From NCBI GenBank assembly GCA_003254885.1, contig QANT01003864.1:1-64000 (forward strand): 64,000 bases of DNA. Reading direction: 5' to 3'. The position numbers were made by a program, and so were the translations under genes. Shown one piece after another: positions 48,036 through 61,516 of the stretch (its first letter is position 1; each line of letters starts with the position of its first letter). Below the pieces are notes generated by a model. The model was not told where the DNA came from. It did no database searches and saw only the letters and a program-made list of their open reading frames with translations. The stretch is from Purshia tridentata. Its lineage: Eukaryota > Streptophyta > Magnoliopsida > Rosales > Rosaceae.

Positions 48036-51000
48036 CTGTTCTCCATTTTTATTGTTTTATGGAGAAAAAAGAAACTTTATTGAATATAGCACAAAACTGT
48101 ACAAACAATGGACAAGGAATCCATCAAGTAAGATACAAAACAGAAACAGAAAAAAAAATTATGTGGCAGATCATATAATAGTGCCTCATCTGCTATAAAA
48201 TAAATGAGATTCATAATGAAAACATAAGCAAATAAGATATCGCCACATGTTACTTGTGTGTGACCTGATATAGGTCATTTTAGAGTTGTTTTGAGCTTAT
48301 TAAACTTGGTTTAGGAGTAGCAGATGAATTAAACAACTGTAATTGTCATTTAAGGTCGTTTTCCCCCCAAAAGACTGCAATTTCATTGTATGCTTGACCC
48401 ATTTTCTTGCATAATGAGTAGTATATGTGGAATTTAGCAGCTAATCTACGAATGGAATCTACTAGTGTAGAATGTTCGTTATGTTTACACTCGAAAATAC
48501 ATTGAATTATCCACTCATTTTTTCTCTTCTACGGTGTGATTTATGACCCTTTTTTCATTGCGATTATGATTGCCGAAATTGCTGTATGAAATAATTGGAC
48601 GGGTCATATGCTTCAAAATAGATTGTTCTTCTCCAATTATTATTTTCTTTTAAAAGCTATGTATCTGTATCCTTCTGTAGATACTAGATAGTGGTCAAGC
48701 CAAGCTACCTCTACTGTGGTATTAATTAGGACTTTCTACACACTAGATGGCATTTTTTGAGTTTTCCATCCATTTATTCATTAGGAAAATTTTAATTCAC
48801 TTAATCAAATAATCTTATTAGTATTTACCGAAAATCCTATATGTTGGTCTATACCAAACTAGCAAATAAAATGTATTTATTTATCCATTTAGTGATTATT
48901 GACACGATAAGTTTAGGTCAAAATATTATTACTTATGTAAATTTCGTGCGTGCTATCCATATGGGCAAGACTTGGGTTATACACCTCCCAATGGTATTTG
49001 TTCGGCAGTGCAAGCTCAGATTTAGATCCATAACTATTTATTATTTAGATCACTTATTAAAGATTATTTCTAAAAAAATAATTTAATTAAAAATTGTTTA
49101 GTTATATAATTATTATCCAACCAAGTCTTGCCCCTAACATTATGTCTAGAAAGATTACAAACCCTCCCCCACGTTGGCATGGAATTTTGTCAAAAAAGAC
49201 TTCCACTCCCCACGTTTGCATTTACAACTTTGGATGGATAGTCATGCGAGTAGGATTAAAGGAACCTTTTAGTCCTGCATGTTAATACGAAATTCCAACA
49301 TCTTCTTTATTCCAACATACATCTTTGATTTTAGTTGCAGGACCATGGTCATCCAGTTGCAGCCTTTGCATTTCACGAGTAATATTATATTATGTGGTAA
49401 TATTTCGTTTATTTAAATATGAGTTTACTCTGAACTGCACTTTTTTTAACTCACTAGTGTTCTTTTATTAGAAGCACATGAACAATTTTATTAAAAATCA
49501 AAGTGTTTTACCCTTCTCCATGAGGCGCTAAAAAGTGTTTTCACAACCCGAATAAACAGTTTTAATGATTTCTAACAAATGTAACCAAAATCGGTTTTAG
49601 AGGATTTTTCTCTTCTGCAGAAAGAGAATGCAGAATTGATGCGGAAATATAAATAAATAAGACGTAACGTTACGTTTGGACAGTTTTATATCTTTGCTTT
49701 CGCACCAACTCCACATCTCTCATTCCGTAAGAGAGAAGCGTTCTGGTTTTGACTATTTGAAAGTTCTTGTAGAAATTCCAAAAGCATTTATTCGGCCCCT
49801 AACACAATTTCATCATAAAATCATTTACAAATTGTCAAATACACGAACATCTAGTACATTTCAGCAACAAATGATTGCTTGGATGCACTTCTGTAATTAG
49901 CTAATGAACAACTGATGTGCGTATTTGAAAATTTCTACTTGTGTATTCAATGAATCAGCCGATTCCTCAAGTCATTGAAAGACAAAACAGATAAGAATTT
50001 AACGATCTCTTAGAGTCTTGGGATTAATTAATTTTTTTTGTCTTGTTAATAACCAAATACTTTGCGGTCTGAGTGGGAACCTGGCTGTAACAAGACCTTA
50101 CTGAGCTAAAACCGTGTGGGCCTTGTTCTATTAAACCAGATTGTACTCTACCAAGTGTGAAATTAGAACCCTAACATCTGGAAAGCTCTGGAATACTCAC
50201 AATTTGCACTCATTTTGTTTTCTTTTAAGAGAGAATAAGAGCGAGAATTATTAAACTCTTACAAATGGTATGAGAATACGCATTTTATCACTGAAATTAT
50301 AAACTACATAATTTGCACTGACAAGAAATAATATTGCATGTATATATCTCGGTTAGATATCATATAATGGATTACATCTCTTATAAAGATAAGATCCACA
50401 ATTATACGTCCCATTACTAATAGAATATACAGAAAATTTGAATTAAATACTATAATTTTATTATTTTCAAGTTCTACGATTGATTTGAGTTCAACATTTA
50501 AAATTAGTCAGTTGGTCTTCCACTTTCACAATGCACATTTTTGTGGTTTACAACTTGGTTCGTAGCCGTAGCCCGACCGAAAATTTGAAAATTTTTGGTC
50601 AAGTCTCGAGAATGTTTTGGTCATGGCCTTATACACATGGCATAAATGCAAGCAACAATATGGGCGCCCTACCTTGACAAGCACGGCAACATAACCATGT
50701 AACCCTCACCGTAGGATCGATGTTGATGGATGAAATTAATCTCAGCCATCCGATGATGTCATGATCCCAAATGTAGGAGCCAGGATGAAGTTGCATTTAT
50801 TAAGTGTGCAACCTAATTAATTAAATCCTTAATAAATATATATACAAAGAAAGCAAGGAAAATGAGGTTGATTGAATGTTCAATGACTCAAAGTACCAAT
50901 GCCGTATGGTACATGTGCACTTAGGAGATTCATATATAGATCTCCATGACTCAGCATGACTATTCAACTAGATTGGGACATATCAGTTGGCAATAATAGA

Positions 51001-54000
51001 ATGTGTTTTTAATTCTAAGTAGGATATCTAAGATGCTAATTTGATGAGATGTGCACTTAATTTTTGACTTGTTTTTCAAAGCCACTGTTGTTAGCATATC
51101 AAATTAATTTGTGATCATAGATAAAACACTTGCCTTTCACTAATTTATGTATGTATGCATCGATTATATATATAACTTTCCTCTTATAGGTATGTGAAAT
51201 TCACCATATTTCATTGAGTTTTACACATATTATACATTATGGTTAGATTTAGGAGTTTGGATTCTCAGTTTATATACAAAATTACATCGTCTTAAGTTTC
51301 TATTTTATTATCTTTTCAATATAAATTCTAAATTTGAAAAGTTTTAGATATAAACACAATATCAGCACAAAAAATATAAGTAAATTTCAGTTTAGTATTG
51401 AGGTTCCTTCCTGCTAAGGGGATGGTTCTCAATTCATATGGGGCTGATGAAAGAAGTCAATTATCAAATTCAGTATTGCAGAGCTCTCTAGAAACAAGAT
51501 AATAAATATAGGAAAAGTAAAAACCAAAAAGCCGTACCGATTGGTTTGTTGGTAAGGTATTTAGGTACCACATCACTTAATGAAGTCAAATAAGTAATTA
51601 TGAGGATTGGAGCATATATATCATTCAATTCCTCGACATTTCACAAAGCATTCCTAGCAACAACAAAAAAAGGCCATCTTCCAAAGATTAACGAGATAGC
51701 TGCTAGTTCTGTTTACATGTGTTACTTACTTTGTTGCTATCAATATGAACTCATTTTTGGCGCATAGACTTTTGTGGAGCAAGCCATAAAAAGTAGAATT
51801 GGCAAATTGGGATGTGTTTTCTTTTACTAAGGTCCACGCGCATAAGACTCTTGAAAGAAAAAAACATCATGGTTAGTGGGGTGGGGGTTAAAAAAAAACA
51901 CAAGTCCAACTGCTTCCACTGCAAAGTGGAAGTTTATTTAGGAAGTGGAAAACTCAGTCGCTAATCCAATTAGGAGACCCAAAATTTAAATAGCTACCAA
52001 TTGAGACTTATCAAATAACTATTTTGCCTTTTATTAGATTGAGATGTCACAATCGTCAATGGCAGCTTGGGACTTTTAGATTTAACACACAGTTTTCTTA
52101 ATTCATGTGCTCAACGAGGTGACCGGCTTCCTACCAACCATACCCCACCCAATTCTATCTCTGTCTATCTTTCTACCTCAATCTTGTAAAAAAAAAAAAA
52201 AAGGAATAAAACTATTTGCACATTATGTACTGAAATTTTACTGTCCTCAGTTGTGTGTGAGCAGGTAAAAATTGAGATTATAATATCTTGTTGATGACAT
52301 AGACTAACTTTATTAATGACATAAATGATGACATCGATTATCTCACAAATAAGAATTAAGTTAAGAGGAATTCTATTCAATTTTTTCAAATTTACGTTCT
52401 CTACCGACCTTATGTTTTAGTTAAAATTTATCTACATATAACATTATAGGTTAATCACACATTCATTAGAGATGTAATTGGTAATCAATAATGCAATATA
52501 TATAACATTACTCCACACAAGAAACACATTATACTTGTGGAGAATTTAAAAAATATATATTTAAAGATATTTAGCCATGTTTTTAGAGTTGTAAAAGTAA
52601 TTTGAGTAGTACTTAAATTCTCACTACTTGACAACACTATTTGATAATTATAGTTGAAAGATCCTTAAAAAAAGGCTAAAAGTCTTTGCTAGAGGCAAAA
52701 ATTGAGAAATTAATTAATTTCTAAATTTGCCCTCATAAAAAAATAATGAGCACTTAAGTAGTAGCTAGTTAGCAACATCGGGATACTTTGGGTCGTTGTC
52801 AATGAACAAGTAGGTGATTAACCTCATTAGGCGGTGGTTAGGGAAGTAGAAAGCTAGCACTGTCTGGGTGGATTCAGCAGGCCCAATCACTCACCCACCA
52901 AACAAACCCTACTACTACTTTAACTCATTTCATCTCTATCTTTGCCACATGGCACCCAAGCAAATGGCTACACGTACAATTATTAGTTTCAGTGTGGACC
53001 ATCTCCATTTATCTTTTGGCTCACTTGGTTTTTTTTAAGGAGGAAAACCCCACAAACCAAATTTCAATCGAGTACAATTTCTTAAAAGGAAACTTGGAAT
53101 GTCTAAATTACATTGCAAGCAACGTGTAATAAGTAAATGAATATATTCTCAAATTCCTACAACTTTAAATTTATGAAGTTTGTGTTGGTTAACTCGATTT
53201 TGTAAAAAATTACGAAAGAGTGAAATTGAATTTAAAATCTCTACCCTCACCCTATCCATTCTATACCACTTAGATAATTTGCCTTTGGTTTTGCAGGAGG
53301 AATACATTTATGGTTTAAACTTTAAAGTTATTACCATGTCATCATGTTAAATAAAAAACCATATCATTACCACTCTCATCCAAACCTCTAGCTTGACTCT
53401 TGCAATATACAAGACTTTTTTGTTTATCGTTTTGTTTCGTGTTTGGAATTATAGTCATACACTTGACTGAAGTAAGTCCAACAAAATGGGAGAGAGAAAG
53501 AGACAAGAAAAGGAGAGGCGACAATGTTTTCCCATTAGAAAGTTAAAACTTGAAAAGTTAGGCAATAAACATAGAATTTATATAGATAAACCAAAGTTTA
53601 TTTTAGAGTAAGTAGCTTGAAAACTCCTTGCTTTGTTACAAGATTTTAAGGTAAACTTCAGCTTTAAATGTAGTGAATTGAGTTAGCTTAGTTGACTAAA
53701 AAAAAAAAAAACCTCTCTCTCTATACACTCTGATTTGAACCGCCTTTTTTTGTAATAAAAAAATTCAGCTCTCTACAATTATTCACTAACCATGTGTGTT
53801 GAGTAAATTAGTCGGGCGTCCTTCAACGTCTAAATTATAACTCGTCTCATAGTCATTTATTTATATTAAATATCTATATCTTTTTTTAAGATTGTTATTT
53901 ATAAATTTTTGGCAGATCAAAGAAGGTGGAAAAGGGGAGAAAAAAGGAAAATTCAGAGCTAAAAGAAATCTAGAAACTTTACTTGGGAACAGAAGTTGCA

Positions 54001-54682
54001 TGTGGAAACAACAGCCGTCAGTAAAAGAATTTATACTGATTGTTGACATGGTTTTCATTTGAACTCAATTCTTAATTTATACTATAACCATTTGACTAAA
54101 TCCAACCAACCAATTTTAGGTGACAAAAGAATCAAGCAAAATTTATTCTCTTTACCCAACAAAATCACTCCTAATTAAAAGTTATTCATTAGTGTTTTTT
54201 CAATTGATGAGGAGTGAGTTCATACTTGAACTTCTTTAATATTGTTGAGAAAAATACAACTAGACTATAGCTGGTTGATAGATTAATTATTATTTGTGTA
54301 AATGAGAAATAAAATATAAAAATATTTTGAAATAATAACTATATATTATTATCTAAAGTGAATATAAATACATTCAGTTAAAACTCAATTTAATTAATGA
54401 TCGAAATTCTCAATTTCACAAATATTACATTTGTTATGATGTTATAGATTGTTTGGCCAGAAAACGTTCCCGCTAAAATAATAGTTGTTAATTATTGTTC
54501 TGCGGCTATAATTAAGGTTTTTAAACTTTTAAACTTGGGATTAGGAAAAATGGGTCTTTTTCTTTTTTTGAGAAGAGATTTTCAAACTAGAAGAATAGTT
54601 TTTCCTGCAAAGCAGTCTATTAAATATTATTAATTTTCAAAGATGACGTCATATTGACGCCTACGCTCAAGCTCAGCTTCCC

Positions 54683-54690
54683 TATTTATA
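54683..54690 (+). promoter_or_regulatory. Putative TATA box of the LBD gene
   Basis: TATTTATA lies 136 bp upstream of the LBD ATG and is followed by a CT-rich leader (54726-54762), a common plant promoter layout. Confidence 0.5.
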
Positions 54691-54725
54691 CCCTCACTTT
54701 GTGCTCCAAACAAACCCCACCTCAC

Positions 54726-54751
54726 CTCTCTCTCTCTCTCTCTCTCTCTCT
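54726..54751. repeat. (CT)n microsatellite in the LBD 5' UTR
   Basis: CT run directly after the candidate TATA box, most likely transcribed as part of the leader. Confidence 0.85.
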
Positions 54752-54818
54752 GCCTCTCTCTGTTTCTCTGATACACACACAACAGAGCTTAAAGCTATTA
54801 AAGCTTAGCTAAGCTAAG

Positions 54819-56190
54819 ATGGAGTGCAGTATTGACTCAAACATAAACACAAACACAAACACAAACACAAACACAAACACTACAACTTCATCAATATCAA
54901 CCCCTCTGTCTCAGTCTCCTTCTTCTCCATCCACTCCTCCAAATCCAAGTCCAGCTCATCCTGTTGTTCTTACTCCTTGTGCTGCATGCAAGATCTTGCG
55001 GCGGAGATGCGCCGACAAATGTGTCTTGGCTCCCTACTTCCCTCCCACTGAACCAGCCAAGTTCACCATCGCTCATCGTGTCTTTGGTGCTAGTAATATC
55101 ATCAAGTTATTGCAGGTAATTCTTTCAATTAACCATTAATTACTACTAATTAATTACTTTTTTGTCATAGGTGACGTGTAAACAAACAAATGAATAAAAT
55201 TATTTGTACCATATTTTTAATAGAAAAATAAGACCCACAAAAATATAGTACATCTACTATTAGTCTATTAGTACTTCAATTACACAAGTATGGGTCAAAG
55301 ACTCAAAGTAGAGATCTAAGTAGTCTTTGTGTTTTGGAATATAAGAAGAGTTCCCAAAGGAAATTAAAAAAAGCTTAATTATTCTACACGGAAATAGTTT
55401 GTTGGGTTTTGCATTGAGATTTGAAAAGTAAACAGCAGACACTAATCAATGAGGGAGTTGTTCACACAGTTGACACACATATATTAATAATATGCAGACA
55501 ATGAGATATCACTATCAAAGTGGTGTGAAATTCCTTTCCTGCCTCTCTAGGCCTAATATTATACTTTATCAAGAAAATCAACTACTCTAACTAAATTATG
55601 CTGAACAAGGAAGAAAAACAAGAGAGAATCTCACAAATAACAAATCATATTATACCTTTGGCTTGATCAATCAAGTTGAGGCAAAATTTTCTCTTAGCCA
55701 GAAGTTTTGCATGGAATGGTTTGGAACTATTAATTTGAACCATTAATTATTTCTAGAAGCCAGTTATCCCCTTTTGCTATACCAATTTCATGCACTAAAG
55801 GAACCATTTAACTTTCAGGAACTTCCAGAAGCTCAGAGGGCTGATGCAGTAAGCAGCATGGTTTATGAGGCCAGTGCAAGAATCAGAGACCCAGTTTATG
55901 GGTGTGCAGGGGCAATCTGCCACCTCCAGAAGCAAGTAAATGAGCTCCAAGCACAATTAGCCAAGGCACAGGCTGAGCTTGTCAACATGCAAGGCCAGCA
56001 AGCCAACCTTGTGGCACTGATTTGCATGGAAATGGCACAATCTGATCAAACTGACCGGGGATCACCTCAGCAATCACTTGATCACAACTTCATTACCAGC
56101 AGCACTCCTTACAGCAACCAACAGAGCAACTTAAGTTTCATTGAGGATAACACTGCTCTAGGCTCATTGTGGGAACCTCTTTGGACATGA
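54819..56190 (+). CDS. LOB-domain transcription factor (LBD1/LBD11-like)
   Basis: Two exons, 54819-55115 and 55819-56190, GT-AG intron at the position usual for the family (after the FGASNIIKLLQ segment); 222 aa. Class I LOB domain: zinc-finger-like C block CAACKILRRRCADKC (C-x2-C-x6-C-x3-C, residues 54-68), the GAS block with APYFPPTEPAKFTIAH and FGASNIIKLLQELP, the DP motif in RIRDPVYGCAGAI, and the leucine-zipper-like coil HLQKQVNELQAQLAKAQAEL. It is expected to be a nuclear DNA-binding regulator; LBD1 and LBD11 relatives act in meristem and vascular or cambial development. The N-terminus has a run of Asn-Thr dipeptides coded by an ACAAAC hexanucleotide microsatellite, then a Ser/Pro-rich stretch. 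A CT-rich leader and TATA box lie upstream. Confidence 0.95.
54843..54881 (+). repeat. Coding hexanucleotide microsatellite (Asn-Thr repeat)
   Basis: About six tandem AACACA/ACAAAC units code for alternating Asn and Thr at residues 10-21 of the LBD protein. Being in frame, unit gain or loss would change length without a frameshift. Confidence 0.85.
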
Positions 56191-57686
56191 TCGACTGATC
56201 AAATCGATCAGAATCATTGATTATCATATCACAGCAGAAATTTGACAAATGGGTTCCAATCAAATTCTCCTAAGGAGAAGTTGAAGGACATCAATTAATT
56301 ACCATATTAATAAATTGTAGGTAGCTACTACTAGGAAGTAGATCATGATCTACAGTATTTGATAACGAAAGGGAGAGGAAAATATTGCAAGAGGGGACTA
56401 TCTAATCACTTTGTTTAAGCCTTGATGGAGGCAAAGTTAGATGAGTCTTTAATTTCTTCCTTGTAATCTTTTCCATATTGGAGAGAGAGATGTGTCTGTT
56501 CTTTAAGTCCATTTGTATGCTGATAAGTGATAATTAGTGAATCTAATTTAACCAACTTTTTGGTCACCTACTATAATTACTCAAAGCTTGATATCTGATC
56601 TGATATGTATGGATTCCTTGTTGCTTTTGACCATCTTTAATACTCTTGCAACCTTTAAGCCCACAATTGCTTTCTCCTTTGCAACTTGACCTATTAAGCA
56701 GCAGCATGCTTGTTTTAATAAGCAGCTAATTAACTAACATGCTAAAAAGGGTCCTTTATTTCTTTTTACTAAACTTTGACTTTTCTTTATATGCTAGAAA
56801 CTTTTGTTCTTAATTATATATAAACATAAATCAATCAAAAATACACATTAATTTGCAATACTCAACTTTAAAAATATAAACATGAGACTGAATGGTGTCA
56901 TGGATGATGTAAACAACTAACTTAGAATTTGTTTTACAGGGCTTTTAGCAGTCTCAAAAAAGCTTTTAGAGGTGAAAACTAGAAATGTGTGTTCTAGAAA
57001 AGATAAAAATATTCATGTGCTCCTGACAAAAGATGTTAGTGAACAAAAAGGATTCATATAGATATTTATGTCATTTTGGTTGATTATCATTCTGTGGCCT
57101 ACTCTTACATACGTGTACGTACGTTATTCTATACAAGAATTTGACCCTGAGTCGTTGTTGAAAATAGACCCTGATGCTGAGTTTTTATCCTCATGGGGCT
57201 TTCCATTGCATGCAGGTTCAATTGAAAATGAAACTTGAATACTTTGATGAATGAAAATAGACAATACGATTATTTGTTAGATTAGCTAGCTAGCTAGCGC
57301 ATATGTGAAGACATGTGAAGGCTTGGAAGTGTATGCTTAAATCTTGACTCTTGATCACTATGTGAAGGCTAGCTTTCTCTCAATCTTTTAGTGAAGTTTT
57401 CATGTAAGAACTAAGGAACAAATAGAACACTATAATATGATGACACGGTGAGAATGTGAAGTATTGTTTCATATATTAAAAAATTATATTACTGTATAAG
57501 TATTTAAATTTTATGTTTTCTTCTATTGACAATTAACTTTTAAGTTAAATTTCTTCAAGAATAGATTTTTTATCTGTTTTTTATACTCATTTGGTACTAA
57601 ATAGAGATCTTAGTTGTTAAACACTAGAAATTTTTCTCTCTACTCATAGTTCAATGACTAAGATTACTATCTAATATCAAACCGTT

Positions 57687-57887
57687 ACCAAAAAAACAGA
57701 TGAGGGATCTGCTCGATTTCTTTGCAGTAGTAGAGCAAGTTCACTGCCATCTTTAGTAACATAAGATGCGATCAATGGATTCAAACATACCTTGCCTCCA
57801 CCATTATAACCCATGATTAATAGTGGTTGATCAAATACCGTCCCTAACTGTGACACTTGGCCAACACCGAGAGTCACTAGGCGTTGC
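57687..57887 (-). pseudogene. Exon-like orphan coding fragment, unrecognised
   Basis: The minus strand reads about 65 protein-like residues, including VTLGVGQVSQLGTVFDQP, LLIMGYNGGGKVCLNPLI and KDGSELALLLQRNRADPS. The frame has no ATG at its head: upstream is TAG, which could be a splice acceptor, and downstream TTG|GTAAC could be a donor. This looks like one exon of a protein gene, isolated in AT-rich DNA. Nothing around it supports a full gene. I do not recognise the family. Confidence 0.35.
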
Positions 57888-59956
57888 TATTAATTAGTTC
57901 TTAAAAGTCGCAATCTTTATTCTTGACGATCATGCAGAAGAATTTCATCAACAGAAAACTGGGCCCACAGTTGGTGGGGGTCACATGCCACGAGTTCATG
58001 TGCTAGTTAGTCTTCCTTACTTTGATAGTAATTAGTAAATTTAGTAGTAATCATGGTTGTTTTGTTCGAGTCCCTTAATTAAAAGTTAAAACGCGTTTTT
58101 GGGCATAATTCAAATCATGTGCACACCACGTGAGTTGTTGAGTGATATAAAATTCTCCCAACTAGCAAAGAAGCAAAGCAAGCCAGCAAAACATCGTCAC
58201 CTGTCGGCAACCTATTTGTGTGCGTCTCTTTTTTCTCTAAGGGACAAACCATCTGTCTCTCACCCAACATGCCATTATTTTCTATGTTTGGAAGGGAACA
58301 AAGTCTGTTTTTTTGACCCAATTGTGCTACCTAGGGGGTATAGATATCAAATTACAAACCTAGCTACTCGAAAAAAAAAGAAAAAAAGAAAAAAAAAGGG
58401 GGTTTCCCAAGTCAATGCCAATCCTTCAAAATTATGTTTTTCACTATGGTGACAAAAATTCTTTTGTACTAGTCAGTGTTGGTGCAAATCTTAAGTTGAC
58501 TATATTACACATGTAAGTACAGTCAATTAGTTATAAAATAAGTTAAATTAAGTGACCATCTAACCTTCATTCCATTCCATCGATCTATATTTCGTCGGTC
58601 GGTTTATGAGGTTTTTGGGGTTCGGAAAAATGAGGCCTTTTTACTATACATATCTTCCCCAATTGAGGTCTCTAACTCCCCCCTTGGTAATTAACCTTGT
58701 TCTGATATTTATTTAGAGAAAAAAAATTTGTTTTTTTTTCTTTTTTTTTTAATTTGATGGATGTATATATTGAGTAATGCTGGTGGGCATAAAGCTACTC
58801 CTTATTATAGCATGCTGGTCTTTTGGCTCAAGTGGCATAAGGTTGGGTGAGGAAAGTGGTGGATTCTATCATTCTAGATTAATTTAAATCTTGTCAATAT
58901 GAAAGTTAAAGAGAAAAAACACATTACTATTATACTATGTAGCTAGATATGACTTATGTAAGCATTATATTATATACTTGTATTGATATAGCTCATTATC
59001 AAATGTTATTGGTCAATATTATTAGATTTTATGGCACCAACTTAATCATAAAAGAACCACTACCACTAGTTTAGATCGATCTACATCACTGTCCATTTCC
59101 CGTAGTGGCATTAGGTTAAGCCGATTTGAAGAGGTCGCATATATTGCACCAAATTTGGTCGAAAAAAGGGTCTTAAGATGGGACATATTAGGAGAAAGCA
59201 ATCCCCTCATTTCTTATCGACAAACAGATCGAAAAATATACAGAAGAATTAATAATTATATATCCAACAAATTAATAAAAGACTCAAAAAGAGTCAAATT
59301 AAGTTCGTAGCAAGTCTTATCCAAATGGTTTGAAAAAACCATACTAAAGATCAATAATATATGTTGTAATGGGAACTAAACTAAGACATTGCTTTTTACC
59401 ATATGCGAAAAATCATGAATAAAGATCCCAAAATACGCTCCTTTTGATTTTTGTTCTCTTGCTTTTAGTCTCCTATATATATACATGTGCCTTTTTATGC
59501 GGCTATGTATATGCATGCATGCATAGCCACTAACTAAGAAGCTCACTTTTCAGCCATTTGAGCTTTCTTTTCTCACTTCGATCGTAAAGAAGAGATAGCC
59601 TCTCGATATTATCGCAGAATATGTAGTTTGCCTACACATCACGTACGTCTCTTGCGCCATATTCCAAACTTCAACATATGCAATATTATTATTGGCATGT
59701 CAAGCCACATCAACATTATTAAAATATAGCCAAAAATGCCTCACACCCAAGTTTTTCTCCATTATATTGGTTACCTTTAGAAATTTTGAAAGGAAATACA
59801 TGATAATCTTATATTATATAAGTTATTATCCAAACATTGAGTATATTAGATGGGGATATCTCTCTAATATACACTGAGACTTTTTTAAAATAAAAACCTT
59901 GTACCTAAGTCTACCTAAAATGCATGATTAAGATGAGAACAATATTAACACAACAT

Positions 59957-60133
59957 CAAAGCCGGTCCTTAGCGTAGACGTATAAATGAGGTAACTGCAT
60001 TTCGGAAACCTCAAATTTTATGTTCATTATATACTTATATATTATGTTAAACCTAAATAATATATATAAAAGTCAAAAGCCTCACTTTCATGATTCATTT
60101 CGGACCCGACCTAGAATCTTAGGACCGGCCCTG
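59957..60133. mobile_element. hAT-type MITE, 177 bp, with perfect 8-bp target duplication
   Basis: Ends are inverted repeats CAAAGCCGGTCCT and AGGACCGGCCCTG, the CAGGGCCGG-type termini common in plant hAT MITEs. Both sides carry CACAACAT (59949-59956 and 60134-60141), an exact 8-bp target-site duplication as expected for hAT transposition. No coding sequence. Confidence 0.85.
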
Positions 60134-60486
60134 CACAACATACATAACGATCAGGTCCGGATCAAAACATATATAAAATTTCACGATATGACTAAGAATG
60201 CATGGACTGTGAAAATAGGATTATGACTATAATTCTATAGTATCATCAACTGTTGTGAAAAGTCGTATTTTACCATTTTGAAAAGAAAACTTCAAAGTTT
60301 GAAGGGAATCTTGGCCAACATTTTTTAAACAAAGATTTTCGGATTTAATTGGGATTCATACATGCATATCACTTCTGCAGCCTCTAGTCATTGGTTCATA
60401 CATGCTTATCACTAATTTCACTCCGGATTCAATTGGGATTTTAATTAGGATTTTAATTTTTAATTAACGAATGATATTTTTTATGT

Positions 60487-60573
60487 AGTTGTTGGATAGC
60501 CTAGTTGAAAGAGAAGTAAAATTACACACAATGCACTCAAGTTCAATCTCTCTCCCCTCAAATAAAAAAAAAC
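60487..60573 (+). mobile_element. SINE remnant
   Basis: TTGGATAGCCTAGTTGAAAG resembles a tRNA-type A box. CAAGTTCAATCTC about 40 bp later resembles a B box. The unit ends in AAATAAAAAAAAA. No target duplication confirmed. Confidence 0.45.
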
Positions 60574-61137
60574 TGAGATTTTCTATATTTTTTTTGTGAG
60601 GAGAAATATAAATGGTTGAGAAATTTCAAAGTGGTCAACTAGCTAGTCCAAGCAAAACTTCATGTCATTCGTTAGGTAATAGAAGTTAGAAAACTAATTA
60701 ATGGACATGACACTGAATTTGACCCGATCTGGACTTTTCCATGAATTATTTAATTTTCTACATTAGCTGAAGTGATGCCTCTTATAGATAGGGTTTTGGA
60801 GGAGATGAAATTGTGTTTGGACTGATAAATTTATTTATCAGTACACACTACTTTAATTGAATGCCAACTTTGTTGTGTGTACTGAAAAAAAAAAAAATTT
60901 ATACAGTAAGTAGTGTATAATCCTCTTTGAATATTGCTCAATATATAGTGTTTTGATGGAGATTCACCAATATTAATTTAAGAGATTTCAAGGCATATAT
61001 ACTTGGTGATTATATTTTCACAGAAGTTGTATTCAAATCAATAAAATATTTTAATTATATAATTGTCAATATAGATTTATTTTCCTATAAAAGTTAATGA
61101 ATTTTGAAATTTTATCTCATTTTAGTCATTAAGTTCA

Positions 61138-61516
61138 AGGTTTTTTTATGCAAATACCATCTGGATTATAAGGGGTGTGCTTCCGTACCACCAAAACTTT
61201 TTTTGTTTACTATTTACCATATGAAATTATCAATATGTGCTAATGTGGCACTTCCAGTCAATTTTTTTGTTAAATCATAAACTTCTTTCTCAAACTTTCT
61301 AATTTGCCCTTAAAATTTTTTTGTTTTTCTTTGTTATACTTGAGGGCAAATTAGGAAGTTTGAGAAAAAAGTTGATGATTTAATAAAAAAATTGACTGAA
61401 GGTGCCATATTGGCACATATTGATAACTTCATGTGGTAAATAATAACAAAAAAAAATTTAGGTGGTACAGGAGCACACCCCCTATAGTTCAGGTGGTATT
61501 TGGATAAAAAAAACCC
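61138..61516. mobile_element. Fold-back MITE with about 175-bp inverted arms
   Basis: The left arm starts AGGTTTTTTTATGCAAATAC and the right arm, reverse-complemented, starts AGGGTTTTTTTTATCCAAAT. The arms stay similar through the GGGGTGTGCT, CAATATGTGC and TAATTTGCCC segments to a short centre near 61320-61335, so nearly the whole element is a hairpin. Flanks AAGTTCA and AATTTCA may be an imperfect target duplication. No transposase; superfamily not assigned. Confidence 0.8.

Larger units (their letters stand above)
46536..54818. other. Long gene-free interval
   Basis: About 8.3 kb. It starts with the carB 3' UTR, which may hold a 73-nt intron at 46544-46616 (donor GGTAAGC, acceptor GAACAG). 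A possible non-autonomous inverted-repeat element lies at 47274-48035. The rest is AT-rich with many poly-A/T runs. I see no gene, tRNA or intact transposon; open frames are short and random-looking. The last few hundred bases are the LBD promoter. Confidence 0.5.
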
